Below, piece by piece: positions 54,140 to 62,072 of a stretch of DNA of 64,000 bases. The translations under genes and the position numbers were made by a program. Every line of letters begins with the position of its first letter. The first letter of the stretch is position 1. Source of the stretch: an uncultured Ruminococcus sp. (GTDB lineage Bacteria > Bacillota > Clostridia > Lachnospirales > Lachnospiraceae); assembly GCA_900544395.1 (NCBI GenBank), contig UQVC01000005.1, positions 1-64,000 of the forward strand. Reading direction: 5' to 3'. The notes under the pieces were generated by a model. It was given only the letters and a program-made list of their open reading frames with translations, searched no databases and had not been told where the DNA came from.

Positions 54140-55044
54140 TGGATTTTATCAATGGAATCTTATACGATTGTGTGTATCATGCTGTTCCGATCTTACTTTG
54201 TGTATTAGGTGGAATTTTTGCATATAAGGCAAATGTTCTGAATATTGCGCTGGAAGGAATGATGCTTACAGGAGCATTTATTTCGGTATTGGTAAGTTTT
54301 GAAACGGAAAATATCATTTTAGGCTATATAGCAGCAATTGGAATCTGTATGGTGATTGGTCTGATCTTCGCATTTTTTGGTGTGACTTGTAAAGGAAATG
54401 TTATTGTAATCGGATTGGCAATCAATATGTCAGTTACAGCGATTGCAGGGTTTGTACTTCAGTTGATGAATTCTGCAAATATAAAGTTAGATTTTACCAA
54501 TGCGGCAGAATTTAAAATTGATATCCCCTTTATCAAAGATATTCCGATTATTGGATCCATTCTCAGTGGACATACAGTGATTACATATATTTCGTTTCTG
54601 GCTATTATTTTCATCTGGTTTTTAATGTATCGGACAAAATTTGGAGTGTATGTACGTGTCGTTGGAGAAAATGAGGATTCAGCGAAGAGCCTTGGTCTTA
54701 ACACCAATAAATATCGGTATCTTGCAATTCTTCTGGGAGCATTTTTCTGTTCATTGGCTGGTATAAATCTGGCACTGGAGCGAATGACAATTTTTACAAA
54801 TAATATGACGGCAGGACGAGGATTTATTGCAATTGCGGCGATTTACTGTGGACGAGGAGACCCGTTATCATGCAGTATTTATGCCATTGTGTTCGGACTT
54901 GCAAGAGCGCTTTCTGTTAACTTGAGTTTATATGCAGGCGCAGCTGCAGCAGTGTTTGATGTTATTCCTTATGTGGTGATGAGTGTTGTGTTAACAGTTG
55001 TTTCTGTAGTGAAGTACAGAAATCATAAAGTACGTGGAATTTAA
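54139..55044 (+). CDS. Nucleoside ABC transporter permease 2
   Basis: 301 residues, eight or nine membrane helices, NupQ-like: FAYKANVLNIALEGMMLTGA and GFIAIAAIYCGRGDPL. The start overlaps the stop of permease 1 by one base, so translation is coupled. With permease 1 it forms the membrane channel. Confidence 0.93.
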   Translation: MDFINGILYDCVYHAVPILLCVLGGIFAYKANVLNIALEGMMLTGAFISVLVSFETENIILGYIAAIGICMVIGLIFAFFGVTCKGNVIVIGLAINMSVTAIAGFVLQLMNSANIKLDFTNAAEFKIDIPFIKDIPIIGSILSGHTVITYISFLAIIFIWFLMYRTKFGVYVRVVGENEDSAKSLGLNTNKYRYLAILLGAFFCSLAGINLALERMTIFTNNMTAGRGFIAIAAIYCGRGDPLSCSIYAIVFGLARALSVNLSLYAGAAAAVFDVIPYVVMSVVLTVVSVVKYRNHKVRGI

Positions 55045-55057
55045 AGGAGTGTGAACC

Positions 55058-55624
55058 ATGAGTAAATCAGCATTGATCATTGTAGACATGGTACGTGATT
55101 TCACAGATCCAAACGGGCTTGTCTATTATCCGCAAAACAGAGAAATCTTACCTCAGATCCGGAAAGTACTGGATAAATGCCGCGAAAAAGGTCTGTTGAT
55201 CGTGTTTATGCAGCATTGCAATCGAAAAGGAAAAGTCGACAGAAAAGCTCAGGCAATGCGGCCAAATTGCATCGAAGGGACTTTTGGGGTGGAGATCGAT
55301 CCAATGCTTCCGGTAGATGAAGAGAAAGACTATGTCATTCAGAAGAGAAGATACAGTGGATTTTTTGGAACAGATCTGGATTTGGTTCTTCGGGAAAACA
55401 AAGTAGAGAACGTGATCATTGTAGGAACTAAGACAAACTGCTGCATTCGTGCAACGGTAACAGATGCATTCTATTTAGACTACAATCCATATGTTGTAAA
55501 AGAATGTGTAGCAACGAATTCAGACATTGTCAATGAGGTGCATCTGACAGACATTGATAAATATCTGGGAGACGTAGTGGATATGAATACACTATTTACG
55601 ATGCTGGATGAAGGAACGTTATAG
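55058..55624 (+). CDS. Isochorismatase-family cysteine hydrolase
   Basis: 188 residues. Catalytic Asp in IIVDMVRDF, Lys in VIQKRRYSGF and Cys in GTKTNCCIRATVTDA form the usual triad. The family includes nicotinamidase, ureidoacrylate and N-carbamoyl amidohydrolases, which open C-N bonds of base breakdown products. In a nucleoside operon this enzyme probably hydrolyses an amide of the base moiety. GGAGTG lies upstream. Confidence 0.92.
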   Translation: MSKSALIIVDMVRDFTDPNGLVYYPQNREILPQIRKVLDKCREKGLLIVFMQHCNRKGKVDRKAQAMRPNCIEGTFGVEIDPMLPVDEEKDYVIQKRRYSGFFGTDLDLVLRENKVENVIIVGTKTNCCIRATVTDAFYLDYNPYVVKECVATNSDIVNEVHLTDIDKYLGDVVDMNTLFTMLDEGTL

Positions 55625-55634
55625 GAGGAAGGCA

Positions 55635-56573
55635 ATGAAAACAGATGTGTTGACAAGTGGTTATGTGAGCATGGATCACATTATTAAGATTGATACGCCG
55701 GCAAAGGTCGGATTTACTTCTCTGGTTACGAATCAGTCAAATACACAGATTTTTTACGGGGGATGTTCTGTGAATATTGCCTATGCACTGTGTAAGTTGG
55801 GAATGTGTGCAAAACCGGTACTTCGTGTCGGTGGAGATTATGAAAGCAATGGGTTTAAAAAATTTCTGGAAGATGGAAATGTTCCACTGGATGGGATTAC
55901 GGAACTTCCGGAAGAAGCAACCAGTGTCTGCTATTTGATCCAGGATAACAACAATGACCACATTACCATTTTTTATCCGGGTGCAATGGATGGAAAATAT
56001 GCAAAACCGCTTCCGGATACCTTGTTTGAAGATACAAAACTGGGAGTAATCACAGTTGCATCGAGACAGGATAATGAGGAATTTTTTGAAAAATGTCAGA
56101 AACATCATGTTCCCGTCGTATTTGGAATGAAAGATGATTTTGATGCATTTCCGGAAGAATTTTTAAAGAGACTTTTGACCGGCAGCAGAATTATTTTTAC
56201 TAATGAGGTAGAGCGGGAAATTATTGAAAAAATTTATGGTTTTGAAGATATTACAGAGCTGTTTGATATTGGTGAAGTAGAAATCATTGTTACAACACTC
56301 GGAAAAGAAGGAAGTCTCTGTTACATTCGGGAAGGAGATACCATCCGTCAGGAAAAGATCGGAATCTGCAAAGTAGATCATGTGGTAGATGCAACAGGAT
56401 CCGGAGATGCCTATATGGCAGGGTTCATCTATGGATATCTCAATGGATATAAACCGGAAGAGTGCTGCAGACTTGGAGGAACACTTTCTTATTTTATTCT
56501 TCAGGCGGAAGGATGCTGCACAAATGCGCCGACAGAAGAACAGTTATTGGAGAAAGTAAAAACATTTGAGTAG
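55635..56573 (+). CDS. PfkB-family sugar or nucleoside kinase
   Basis: 312 residues from ATG 55635 (AGGAGG eight bases upstream). PfkB ribokinase fold with the substrate lid (GGCSVNIAYALCKLG) and the catalytic/anion-hole motif VVDATGSGDAYMAG near residue 255. It should phosphorylate a sugar, sugar phosphate or nucleoside. Its place between transport and phosphorylase genes suggests it acts on the nucleoside or on its released pentose. Confidence 0.93.
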   Translation: MKTDVLTSGYVSMDHIIKIDTPAKVGFTSLVTNQSNTQIFYGGCSVNIAYALCKLGMCAKPVLRVGGDYESNGFKKFLEDGNVPLDGITELPEEATSVCYLIQDNNNDHITIFYPGAMDGKYAKPLPDTLFEDTKLGVITVASRQDNEEFFEKCQKHHVPVVFGMKDDFDAFPEEFLKRLLTGSRIIFTNEVEREIIEKIYGFEDITELFDIGEVEIIVTTLGKEGSLCYIREGDTIRQEKIGICKVDHVVDATGSGDAYMAGFIYGYLNGYKPEECCRLGGTLSYFILQAEGCCTNAPTEEQLLEKVKTFE

Positions 56574-56610
56574 TATCTGAACGTTCATATTTTGAAAAGG
56601 AGAAAAAGCT

Positions 56611-57378
56611 ATGAGCACATTATATATGGGCGCGGATCAGGAAACAGTTGCAAAATATGTCCTGTTTTCTGGAGATCCGTGGAGAGTGGAAGTTGTAAAA
56701 CAATATTTGGAAAATCCAAAAAAAGTAGCATTTATGAGAGAATTTAATACGTATACAGGAACGTATAAGGGAATTGAAGTGACAGTCACATCGACAGGAA
56801 TCGGTGCACCTTCTGCTGCGATTGCAATGGAAGAAATGTATGAGGCAGGAATGGAAGTGGCTGTGAGAATGGGAACGGTCATGTCGATGCAGGATGATAT
56901 GCTGGGACACTTTCTGATTCCGATTGCTGCGATGAGAAGGGAAGGTACCAGTCAGTCTTATGTAGATTTAAGCTATCCCGCTGTTGCAGATATCGATCTG
57001 GTCAATGCAATGAATGAAACGGTTACAACGATGGGAAAACGATATTTGAATGGACTCAATTGTACAATGGACGGATTCTACAGCAATATGCATGATTCCA
57101 GATTTTCTCTGGAGTGGGGAAGGGATATGTCCGAGACATTTGAGGAAGTGAAAAAACTGGGTGTGACAGGAATTGATATGGAATCATCCTGTATGCTGAC
57201 TCTTGGAAGACTGATGGGAGTCAAAACATGTATTCTCACTATGGTAACCGTTTTGGAAAATCTGAAAGAAAAACTGACAGGACAGGAACGAACAGATGCG
57301 GAAGATCTGCTTTGCAGAACAGCCTTGGAAGGAATCTATCATTATCATATGAAAATGGAGGGAGAAAAAAATGAGTAA
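56611..57378 (+). CDS. Nucleoside phosphorylase (PNP/UDP family)
   Basis: 255 residues. Trimeric/hexameric PNP-UP fold: LFSGDPWRVEVVKQYL (phosphate and sugar site), VTSTGIGAPSAAIAMEEM, VRMGTVMSMQDD, and the ribose-binding IDMESSCMLTLGRL. Usual enzymes read RxGT(C/S)G here; the MGTVMSM variant is unusual and may reflect an atypical base. It should split a nucleoside into base and pentose-1-phosphate. Overlaps the next gene by eight bases. Confidence 0.9.
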   Translation: MSTLYMGADQETVAKYVLFSGDPWRVEVVKQYLENPKKVAFMREFNTYTGTYKGIEVTVTSTGIGAPSAAIAMEEMYEAGMEVAVRMGTVMSMQDDMLGHFLIPIAAMRREGTSQSYVDLSYPAVADIDLVNAMNETVTTMGKRYLNGLNCTMDGFYSNMHDSRFSLEWGRDMSETFEEVKKLGVTGIDMESSCMLTLGRLMGVKTCILTMVTVLENLKEKLTGQERTDAEDLLCRTALEGIYHYHMKMEGEKNE

Positions 57379-58162
57379 AGAAGTATTTACAATTGGTTCA
57401 GAAACAGTGATTGGAATGGTACACTGTCTGCCACTTCCGACAACAGCTGGATTTGATGGAGATTATCAGAAAATTTTAGACAGAGCAGTACAAGATGCAG
57501 TCACACTGGAAAAAGCAGGAGTGGATGCAGTGATCGTAGAAAATATGGGGGACACTCCATTTTCAGCGCTGCTGAATAAAGCGCAGTTGGCAGCCTTGAC
57601 GGCGGCAACGTTGGCTGTAAAAAATGCAGTGAACATTCCGGTTGGAGTTGATGCAGCATTTAATGATTGTGAAGCCAATATTGCAATTGCAGCAATTACA
57701 GGGGCATCCTTTATTCGTGTTCCGGTATTTGTAGATACGGTAATCTTTACAGACGGGATTATTAATCCATGTGCAAAAAAATGTATGGAATATCGAAAAG
57801 CTATGGGAAAAGAGGATATTAAAATTCTGGCAGATGTGCAGGTGAAACATGCTCATATGGTACTTCCGTATATTACAGTAGAGCAGTCTGCAAAAGAAGC
57901 TGTGGACAGCGGTGCAGATGGAATTATTGTAACAGGAACGCAGATCGGGGAGGAAACACCGCTGGACCTGATCAAGCGAGTAAAAAATGTAGTAAAAGTG
58001 CCGGTGTTTGCAGGAAGTGGTGTGAAAGCAGAGAATATCAAAGATCAGCTGCAGATCGCAGATGGTGCGATCATCGGATCTAGTCTCAAAGAAGGTGGGA
58101 TTATCAGCAACCCGATTTCATATGATCTTGTGAAAAAAGTATTAGATGGATTAAACGCATAA
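57371..58162 (+). CDS. BtpA/SgcQ family TIM-barrel protein
   Basis: 263 residues covering a whole BtpA-type barrel: VIGMVHCLPLPTTAGFDGD, AGVDAVIVENMGDTPF, IRVPVFVDTVIFTDG, ILADVQVKHAHM, ADGIIVTGTQIGEETP and the phosphate-binding VFAGSGVKAENI. BtpA was linked to photosystem I stability in cyanobacteria; SgcQ belongs to a sugar operon in enterobacteria. No reaction is established. The phosphate loop suggests a phosphorylated substrate. Confidence 0.9.
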   Translation: MSKEVFTIGSETVIGMVHCLPLPTTAGFDGDYQKILDRAVQDAVTLEKAGVDAVIVENMGDTPFSALLNKAQLAALTAATLAVKNAVNIPVGVDAAFNDCEANIAIAAITGASFIRVPVFVDTVIFTDGIINPCAKKCMEYRKAMGKEDIKILADVQVKHAHMVLPYITVEQSAKEAVDSGADGIIVTGTQIGEETPLDLIKRVKNVVKVPVFAGSGVKAENIKDQLQIADGAIIGSSLKEGGIISNPISYDLVKKVLDGLNA

Positions 58163-58179
58163 AAAAGGAGAGAAGAATC

Positions 58180-59328
58180 ATGATGAGACCAATGAAACTG
58201 GCAGGCTCTGAATTGATGTTTGGAGAAGGCTGCCTGGAATATATTAAAACAATCAAAGCAGAGAAAGTAAGTATTGTAGTAGGCGGAAAAAGCATGGAAA
58301 AAAGCGGAATGCTTGCAAAAGTAGAAGGATATTTCCATGAAGCCGGTGCAGAAACAATGGTGATCAGCGGCGTAGAGCCAGATCCGTCTTTTGAAACGGT
58401 AATAAGAGGGGCGCAGGAAATGCTCGGATTTGGTCCGGATCTGATCGTAGGGTTAGGTGGAGGATCAGCAATGGATGCTGCAAAAGCAATGTGGATTTTC
58501 TATGAGCATCCGGAATTGAAGACAATGGAATCTGTACTTCCTCCAAATGAGTTTCCAAAACTGAGAGAAAAAGCAAGACTCTGCTGCATTCCATCTACAA
58601 GTGGAACAGCAAGTGAGGTTTCCAGATCCATCGTTATTTCTGACAACGAAACAGGGCTGAAACATGGACTTGGAAATATGGAAATGATGCCGGATATTGC
58701 AATTTGTGATCCGGAAGTAACGGTTTCCATGCCTGCAAAGATTACAGCAGAAACTGGTATGGACGCTCTGACACATGCACTGGAAGCTCTGGCATCCAAT
58801 CGGGCAAACTATGTATCCGATATTCTGGCAACACAGGCAGCAATCGATATTATGGAAAATCTTCCAAAAGCCTGTGCAGATGGAACAGATATGAAAGCAA
58901 GAGAAATCATGCTGCAGGCATCAATGGTGGCAGGAATGGCATTTACCAATGTTTCTCTCGGAATCGTACATTCCATGGCGCACACATTAGGCGGAGTGTT
59001 CCATATTTCTCATGGCCTGGCAGACGCAATTCTTCTTCCATATGTCATTCGTTACAATGAAGCAGATGAAAGAGCAAAGAAAGTATATGATACGTTCGCA
59101 GAAAAAATCGGCGCTGAAAATTTACATACAGCAGTGGAAGAGCTGAACCGTACGTTGCATATCCCATCCTGTCTAAAAGAAGTAATCGCAGATGAAGCCG
59201 CATTTACAGAAAAACTGGATGAGATGGCCGCACTTGCAAAAGCAGATGGATGTACGAAAACAAATCCGGTAATTCCAGAGGTGGAAGGATTTAAAGAATT
59301 GTTTATGAAAGCATATAGAGGAGAATAG
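58180..59328 (+). CDS. Iron-dependent alcohol dehydrogenase
   Basis: 382 residues. Group III alcohol dehydrogenase with NAD-binding GLGGGSAMDAAKAM and metal ligands in TGMDALTHALEA (Asp, His) and GIVHSMAHTLGGVFHISHGL (two His). It should reduce an aldehyde or oxidise an alcohol. In this operon an aldehyde freed by one of the TIM-barrel enzymes is a plausible substrate. The frame starts with tandem ATGs (58180, 58183). Confidence 0.93.
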   Translation: MMRPMKLAGSELMFGEGCLEYIKTIKAEKVSIVVGGKSMEKSGMLAKVEGYFHEAGAETMVISGVEPDPSFETVIRGAQEMLGFGPDLIVGLGGGSAMDAAKAMWIFYEHPELKTMESVLPPNEFPKLREKARLCCIPSTSGTASEVSRSIVISDNETGLKHGLGNMEMMPDIAICDPEVTVSMPAKITAETGMDALTHALEALASNRANYVSDILATQAAIDIMENLPKACADGTDMKAREIMLQASMVAGMAFTNVSLGIVHSMAHTLGGVFHISHGLADAILLPYVIRYNEADERAKKVYDTFAEKIGAENLHTAVEELNRTLHIPSCLKEVIADEAAFTEKLDEMAALAKADGCTKTNPVIPEVEGFKELFMKAYRGE

Positions 59329-59330
59329 AC

Positions 59331-60050
59331 ATGGAAATTATTTGTTATTTATCAAACGGATACCCGACAATTGAAGCAAGTTATAATATGGCAATGGAAT
59401 ATGCAGATGCCGGATGTAAAATGATGGAAGTAGATTTCCCATCCAGAAATCCATATTTGGAGAGTGATTACATTGCAGGAAGAATGGCAAAAGCATTGGA
59501 ATCTTGTGATGATTATGAAAAATATATGGACTCTATCGTAGCTATTAAGGATCAATTACCGGACGTTAAGATTTTAGTACTGGCGTACGAAAATACAGTA
59601 GAAGAAATCGGAACAAAGAAATTTATTGATTTCTGTTTAAAAAATGATCTGAAGGACATTCTTCTGGTTGGTTTGAAGGATGATACGATCAAAGATGAAA
59701 TTATCGCAGCCGGACTTCAGGTATCCTGCTATGTACAATTCCATATGCCGGAGGCAGAGATCGAGATGGCAAAACAGTCCAATGGATTTGTATACCTTCA
59801 GGCAAAACCATATGAGACTCAGGAAAAGAATGAAAAATATCCGACATTAAAAGACTGTGTAGAGCATTTGAGAGCATGTGGTATCGATCGCCCGATTTAC
59901 TGTGGAGTAGGCGTTCATGCACCAGAAGATGTGAAGCTGGTAAAAGAAGCCGGTGGGGATGCGGCGTTTGTAGGAAGTACAATTTTGAAACTCCACGAGG
60001 ATATTCCGGCAATGAAAGAGAAAATCCGAGAGTTTAAAGCACAGTGTTAG
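59331..60050 (+). CDS. Stand-alone TrpA-like TIM-barrel lyase
   Basis: 239 residues aligning over the full length with tryptophan synthase alpha: NGYPTIEASYNMAMEYADAG, MMEVDFPSRNPYLESD, LVLAYENTVEEIG, and the phosphate site YCGVGVHAPEDVKLVKEAGG then VGSTILK. The catalytic Glu49 of TrpA corresponds to Glu33, and Asp60 to Glu44, a conservative change. TrpA cleaves indole-glycerol phosphate by a retro-aldol reaction. There is no trpB or other trp gene nearby, so this homologue probably performs a related C-C cleavage on another phosphorylated substrate. Confidence 0.87.
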   Translation: MEIICYLSNGYPTIEASYNMAMEYADAGCKMMEVDFPSRNPYLESDYIAGRMAKALESCDDYEKYMDSIVAIKDQLPDVKILVLAYENTVEEIGTKKFIDFCLKNDLKDILLVGLKDDTIKDEIIAAGLQVSCYVQFHMPEAEIEMAKQSNGFVYLQAKPYETQEKNEKYPTLKDCVEHLRACGIDRPIYCGVGVHAPEDVKLVKEAGGDAAFVGSTILKLHEDIPAMKEKIREFKAQC

Positions 60051-60060
60051 GAGGCATTTT

Positions 60061-60519
60061 ATGGTAAGAGCAAAGAGTATTTCAATTATTACATTGGGTG
60101 TTGAGAATCTGGAGAAATCGATTGCTTTCTATGAAAAATTAGGCTGGGAATGTTCGCCGGAATCGGATCCTGCAATCTGTACCTATATGTTGACAGATAA
60201 TATCGTACTTGGGCTTGTGCCGTATGAATTTTTGGGAAATGATGCCAGACTAAAGGTGGAACCAAAGCGGGAATACTGCGGGTTTACTTTGGCAATCAAT
60301 GGAGCCAGTGCAGAAGAAGTGGATGCATTATTTGAGATGGCAGAAGAAGCAGGAGGTACGGTGTGGCAGAAACCACAGTGGAAAGACTGGGGAGGATGCG
60401 ACGGATATTCCGGATATTTTCTGGATCCGGATGGATATCCGTGGGAAGTGGCATATGCGCCATTTTTAAGATTGTCTGATGATAATCGATTATTACCGAA
60501 AACAAAAGAAGAAGCGTAA
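60061..60519 (+). CDS. VOC-fold (glyoxalase-like) protein
   Basis: 152 residues: two beta-alpha-beta-beta-beta repeats, ISIITLGVENLEKSIAFYEK at the start and GYFLDPDGYPWEVAYAP at the end, typical of glyoxalase I and dioxygenase superfamily proteins. The family opens or isomerises metal-bound substrates or sequesters drugs. It is the last gene of the operon. Its role in the pathway is unknown. Confidence 0.88.
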   Translation: MVRAKSISIITLGVENLEKSIAFYEKLGWECSPESDPAICTYMLTDNIVLGLVPYEFLGNDARLKVEPKREYCGFTLAINGASAEEVDALFEMAEEAGGTVWQKPQWKDWGGCDGYSGYFLDPDGYPWEVAYAPFLRLSDDNRLLPKTKEEA

Positions 60520-60537
60520 TACATAAAAATTTATTTC

Positions 60538-60575
60538 AAAACAGTCGATGTACCTGTTGGTATGTCGACTGTTTT
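60538..60575 (+). terminator. Terminator of nucleoside operon
   Basis: AAAACAGTCGATGTACC pairs with GGTATGTCGACTGTTTT around TGTT. The descending arm also contains the -35 box of the next promoter. Confidence 0.88.
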
Positions 60576-60585
60576 GTGCTATGAT
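60557..60585 (+). promoter_or_regulatory. Promoter of endonuclease III gene
   Basis: TTGGTA (60557-60562), 17 bases, TATGAT (60580-60585), overlapping the preceding terminator. Confidence 0.65.
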
Positions 60586-60647
60586 AAAAAACAGATTATA
60601 TATGAAAAAAATGAAAGATTACCACAGCAAAGAGGAGTTGATTATAT

Positions 60648-61289
60648 ATGACAAAAAAACAACGCGCACTGGAAATCATCGAGCGGCTTCGCACGGCATA
60701 TCCGGATGCGGACTGTACACTTGATTATGACCATAGTGAGGCCTGGAAACTGCTTGTGGGCGTGCGTCTGGCAGCACAGTGTACGGATGAGAGGGTCAAT
60801 GTGGTTGTAAAAGATTTGTATGCCAAATTTCCGGATGTCAATGCGCTGGCAGAAGCTGATCCGCAGGAGATCGAAGCAATTGTACGTCCCTGCGGGCTTG
60901 GAAAGAGTAAAGCAAGAGATATCAGTGCCTGTATGAAAATCTTGAGAAATGAATATCATGGGGAAGTCCCGGATGATTTTGATGCATTGCTGAAGCTTCC
61001 GGGGGTCGGAAGGAAAAGTGCAAATCTGATCATGGGAGATGTGTTTGGAAAACCAGCAATTGTGACAGATACACACTGCATTCGTCTGGTAAACCGGATG
61101 GGGCTGGTAGATGGGATCAAAGAGCCAAAAAAGGTGGAGATGGAACTGTGGAAGATCATTCCGCCGGAAGAGGGAAGCAGCTTTTGTCATCGCCTCGTAT
61201 ATCATGGAAGAGAGATCTGTACGGCAAGGACCGCACCGTATTGTGACAGGTGCTGTCTATCAGATCTTTGTAAAAAACGAGGTATCTGA
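60648..61289 (+). CDS. nth: Endonuclease III
   Basis: 213 residues. Helix-hairpin-helix LPGVGRKSANLIMG contains the catalytic Lys, TDTHCIRLVNR the catalytic Asp, and CTARTAPYCDRCCLSDLC gives the C-x6-C-x2-C-x5-C [4Fe-4S] cluster. It removes oxidised pyrimidines from DNA and nicks the abasic site. Full length. Two bases separate it from the YoaK-type gene. Confidence 0.96.
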   Translation: MTKKQRALEIIERLRTAYPDADCTLDYDHSEAWKLLVGVRLAAQCTDERVNVVVKDLYAKFPDVNALAEADPQEIEAIVRPCGLGKSKARDISACMKILRNEYHGEVPDDFDALLKLPGVGRKSANLIMGDVFGKPAIVTDTHCIRLVNRMGLVDGIKEPKKVEMELWKIIPPEEGSSFCHRLVYHGREICTARTAPYCDRCCLSDLCKKRGI

Positions 61290-61291
61290 AT

Positions 61292-61969
61292 ATGAGAATC
61301 AAAAGACAGATGTCGGAATCCATGACGTTGGCAGTGTTTTTGACATTGGCCGGCGGGCTGCAGGATGCATATTCGTATAATTGCAGGGGAAAAGTATTTG
61401 CCAATGCCCAGACTGGAAATATCGTATTGTTAGGGCAGAATCTGGCAGAGAAAAACTGGAGCGGGGCTCTGCATTATCTGATTCCATTGCTGGCATTTAT
61501 CAGCGGAGTCTATGTGGCAGTTCGCATTCAGTATTTGTGTAAGGAAAATGAAAAAATCCATTGGCGGCAGATTGTTTTGTTGATCCAGATTGCTTTATTG
61601 TTTCTGGTTGGTGTATTTCCGCAGAGTATGAATGTAGCGGCCAATGCGATGATGTCGTTTAGCTGTGCAATGCAGGTCAACGCATTCCGGAAATTTCACG
61701 GTATTCCCTGTGCGACGACAATGTGTATCGGAAATATGAGAAGTGCGACGGAAATGCTCTGCAAATATCATGTGACAGGCAATCAGGAGCTGAAAAAGAA
61801 AAGTCTGCATTATTATTTTGTGATTTTGATTTTTGCGATAGGTGCAGCAATCGGAGCAGTCTTGAGTGGACAGATGGGGGATCGGACGATCTGGATCGCA
61901 GCAGGATTGCTGATGGCAGGTTTTGTTTTGATGTTTATCAAAGAAGATATAGAGACAAAGGGAGAATAA
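61292..61969 (+). CDS. YoaK family (DUF1275) membrane protein
   Basis: 225 residues, six predicted membrane helices. Signature GGLQDAYSYNCRGKVFANAQTGNIVLLG near the N-terminus and CMQVNAFRKFHG in the middle define DUF1275. The function of this family is unknown. The terminator hairpin overlaps its last codons. Confidence 0.9.
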   Translation: MRIKRQMSESMTLAVFLTLAGGLQDAYSYNCRGKVFANAQTGNIVLLGQNLAEKNWSGALHYLIPLLAFISGVYVAVRIQYLCKENEKIHWRQIVLLIQIALLFLVGVFPQSMNVAANAMMSFSCAMQVNAFRKFHGIPCATTMCIGNMRSATEMLCKYHVTGNQELKKKSLHYYFVILIFAIGAAIGAVLSGQMGDRTIWIAAGLLMAGFVLMFIKEDIETKGE

Positions 61970-61992
61970 ATTTGCAAGATTTATTCTCTTTT
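61962..61992 (+). terminator. Terminator of nth-YoaK unit
   Basis: GAGAATAAAT (61962-61971), loop, ATTTATTCTC (61979-61988), TTTT; the stop codon lies in the ascending arm. Confidence 0.88.
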
Positions 61993-61993
61993 C

Positions 61994-62022
61994 TTGCATA
62001 ATAGCGAATATAGGTGTATCCT
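61994..62022 (+). promoter_or_regulatory. Promoter of MATE gene
   Basis: TTGCAT (61994-61999), 17 bases, TATCCT (62017-62022). Confidence 0.6.
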
Positions 62023-62072
62023 AAAAACATAATTAGCCAAATGGAACTGATGCAAACAAAGAGGGGGAAAAG

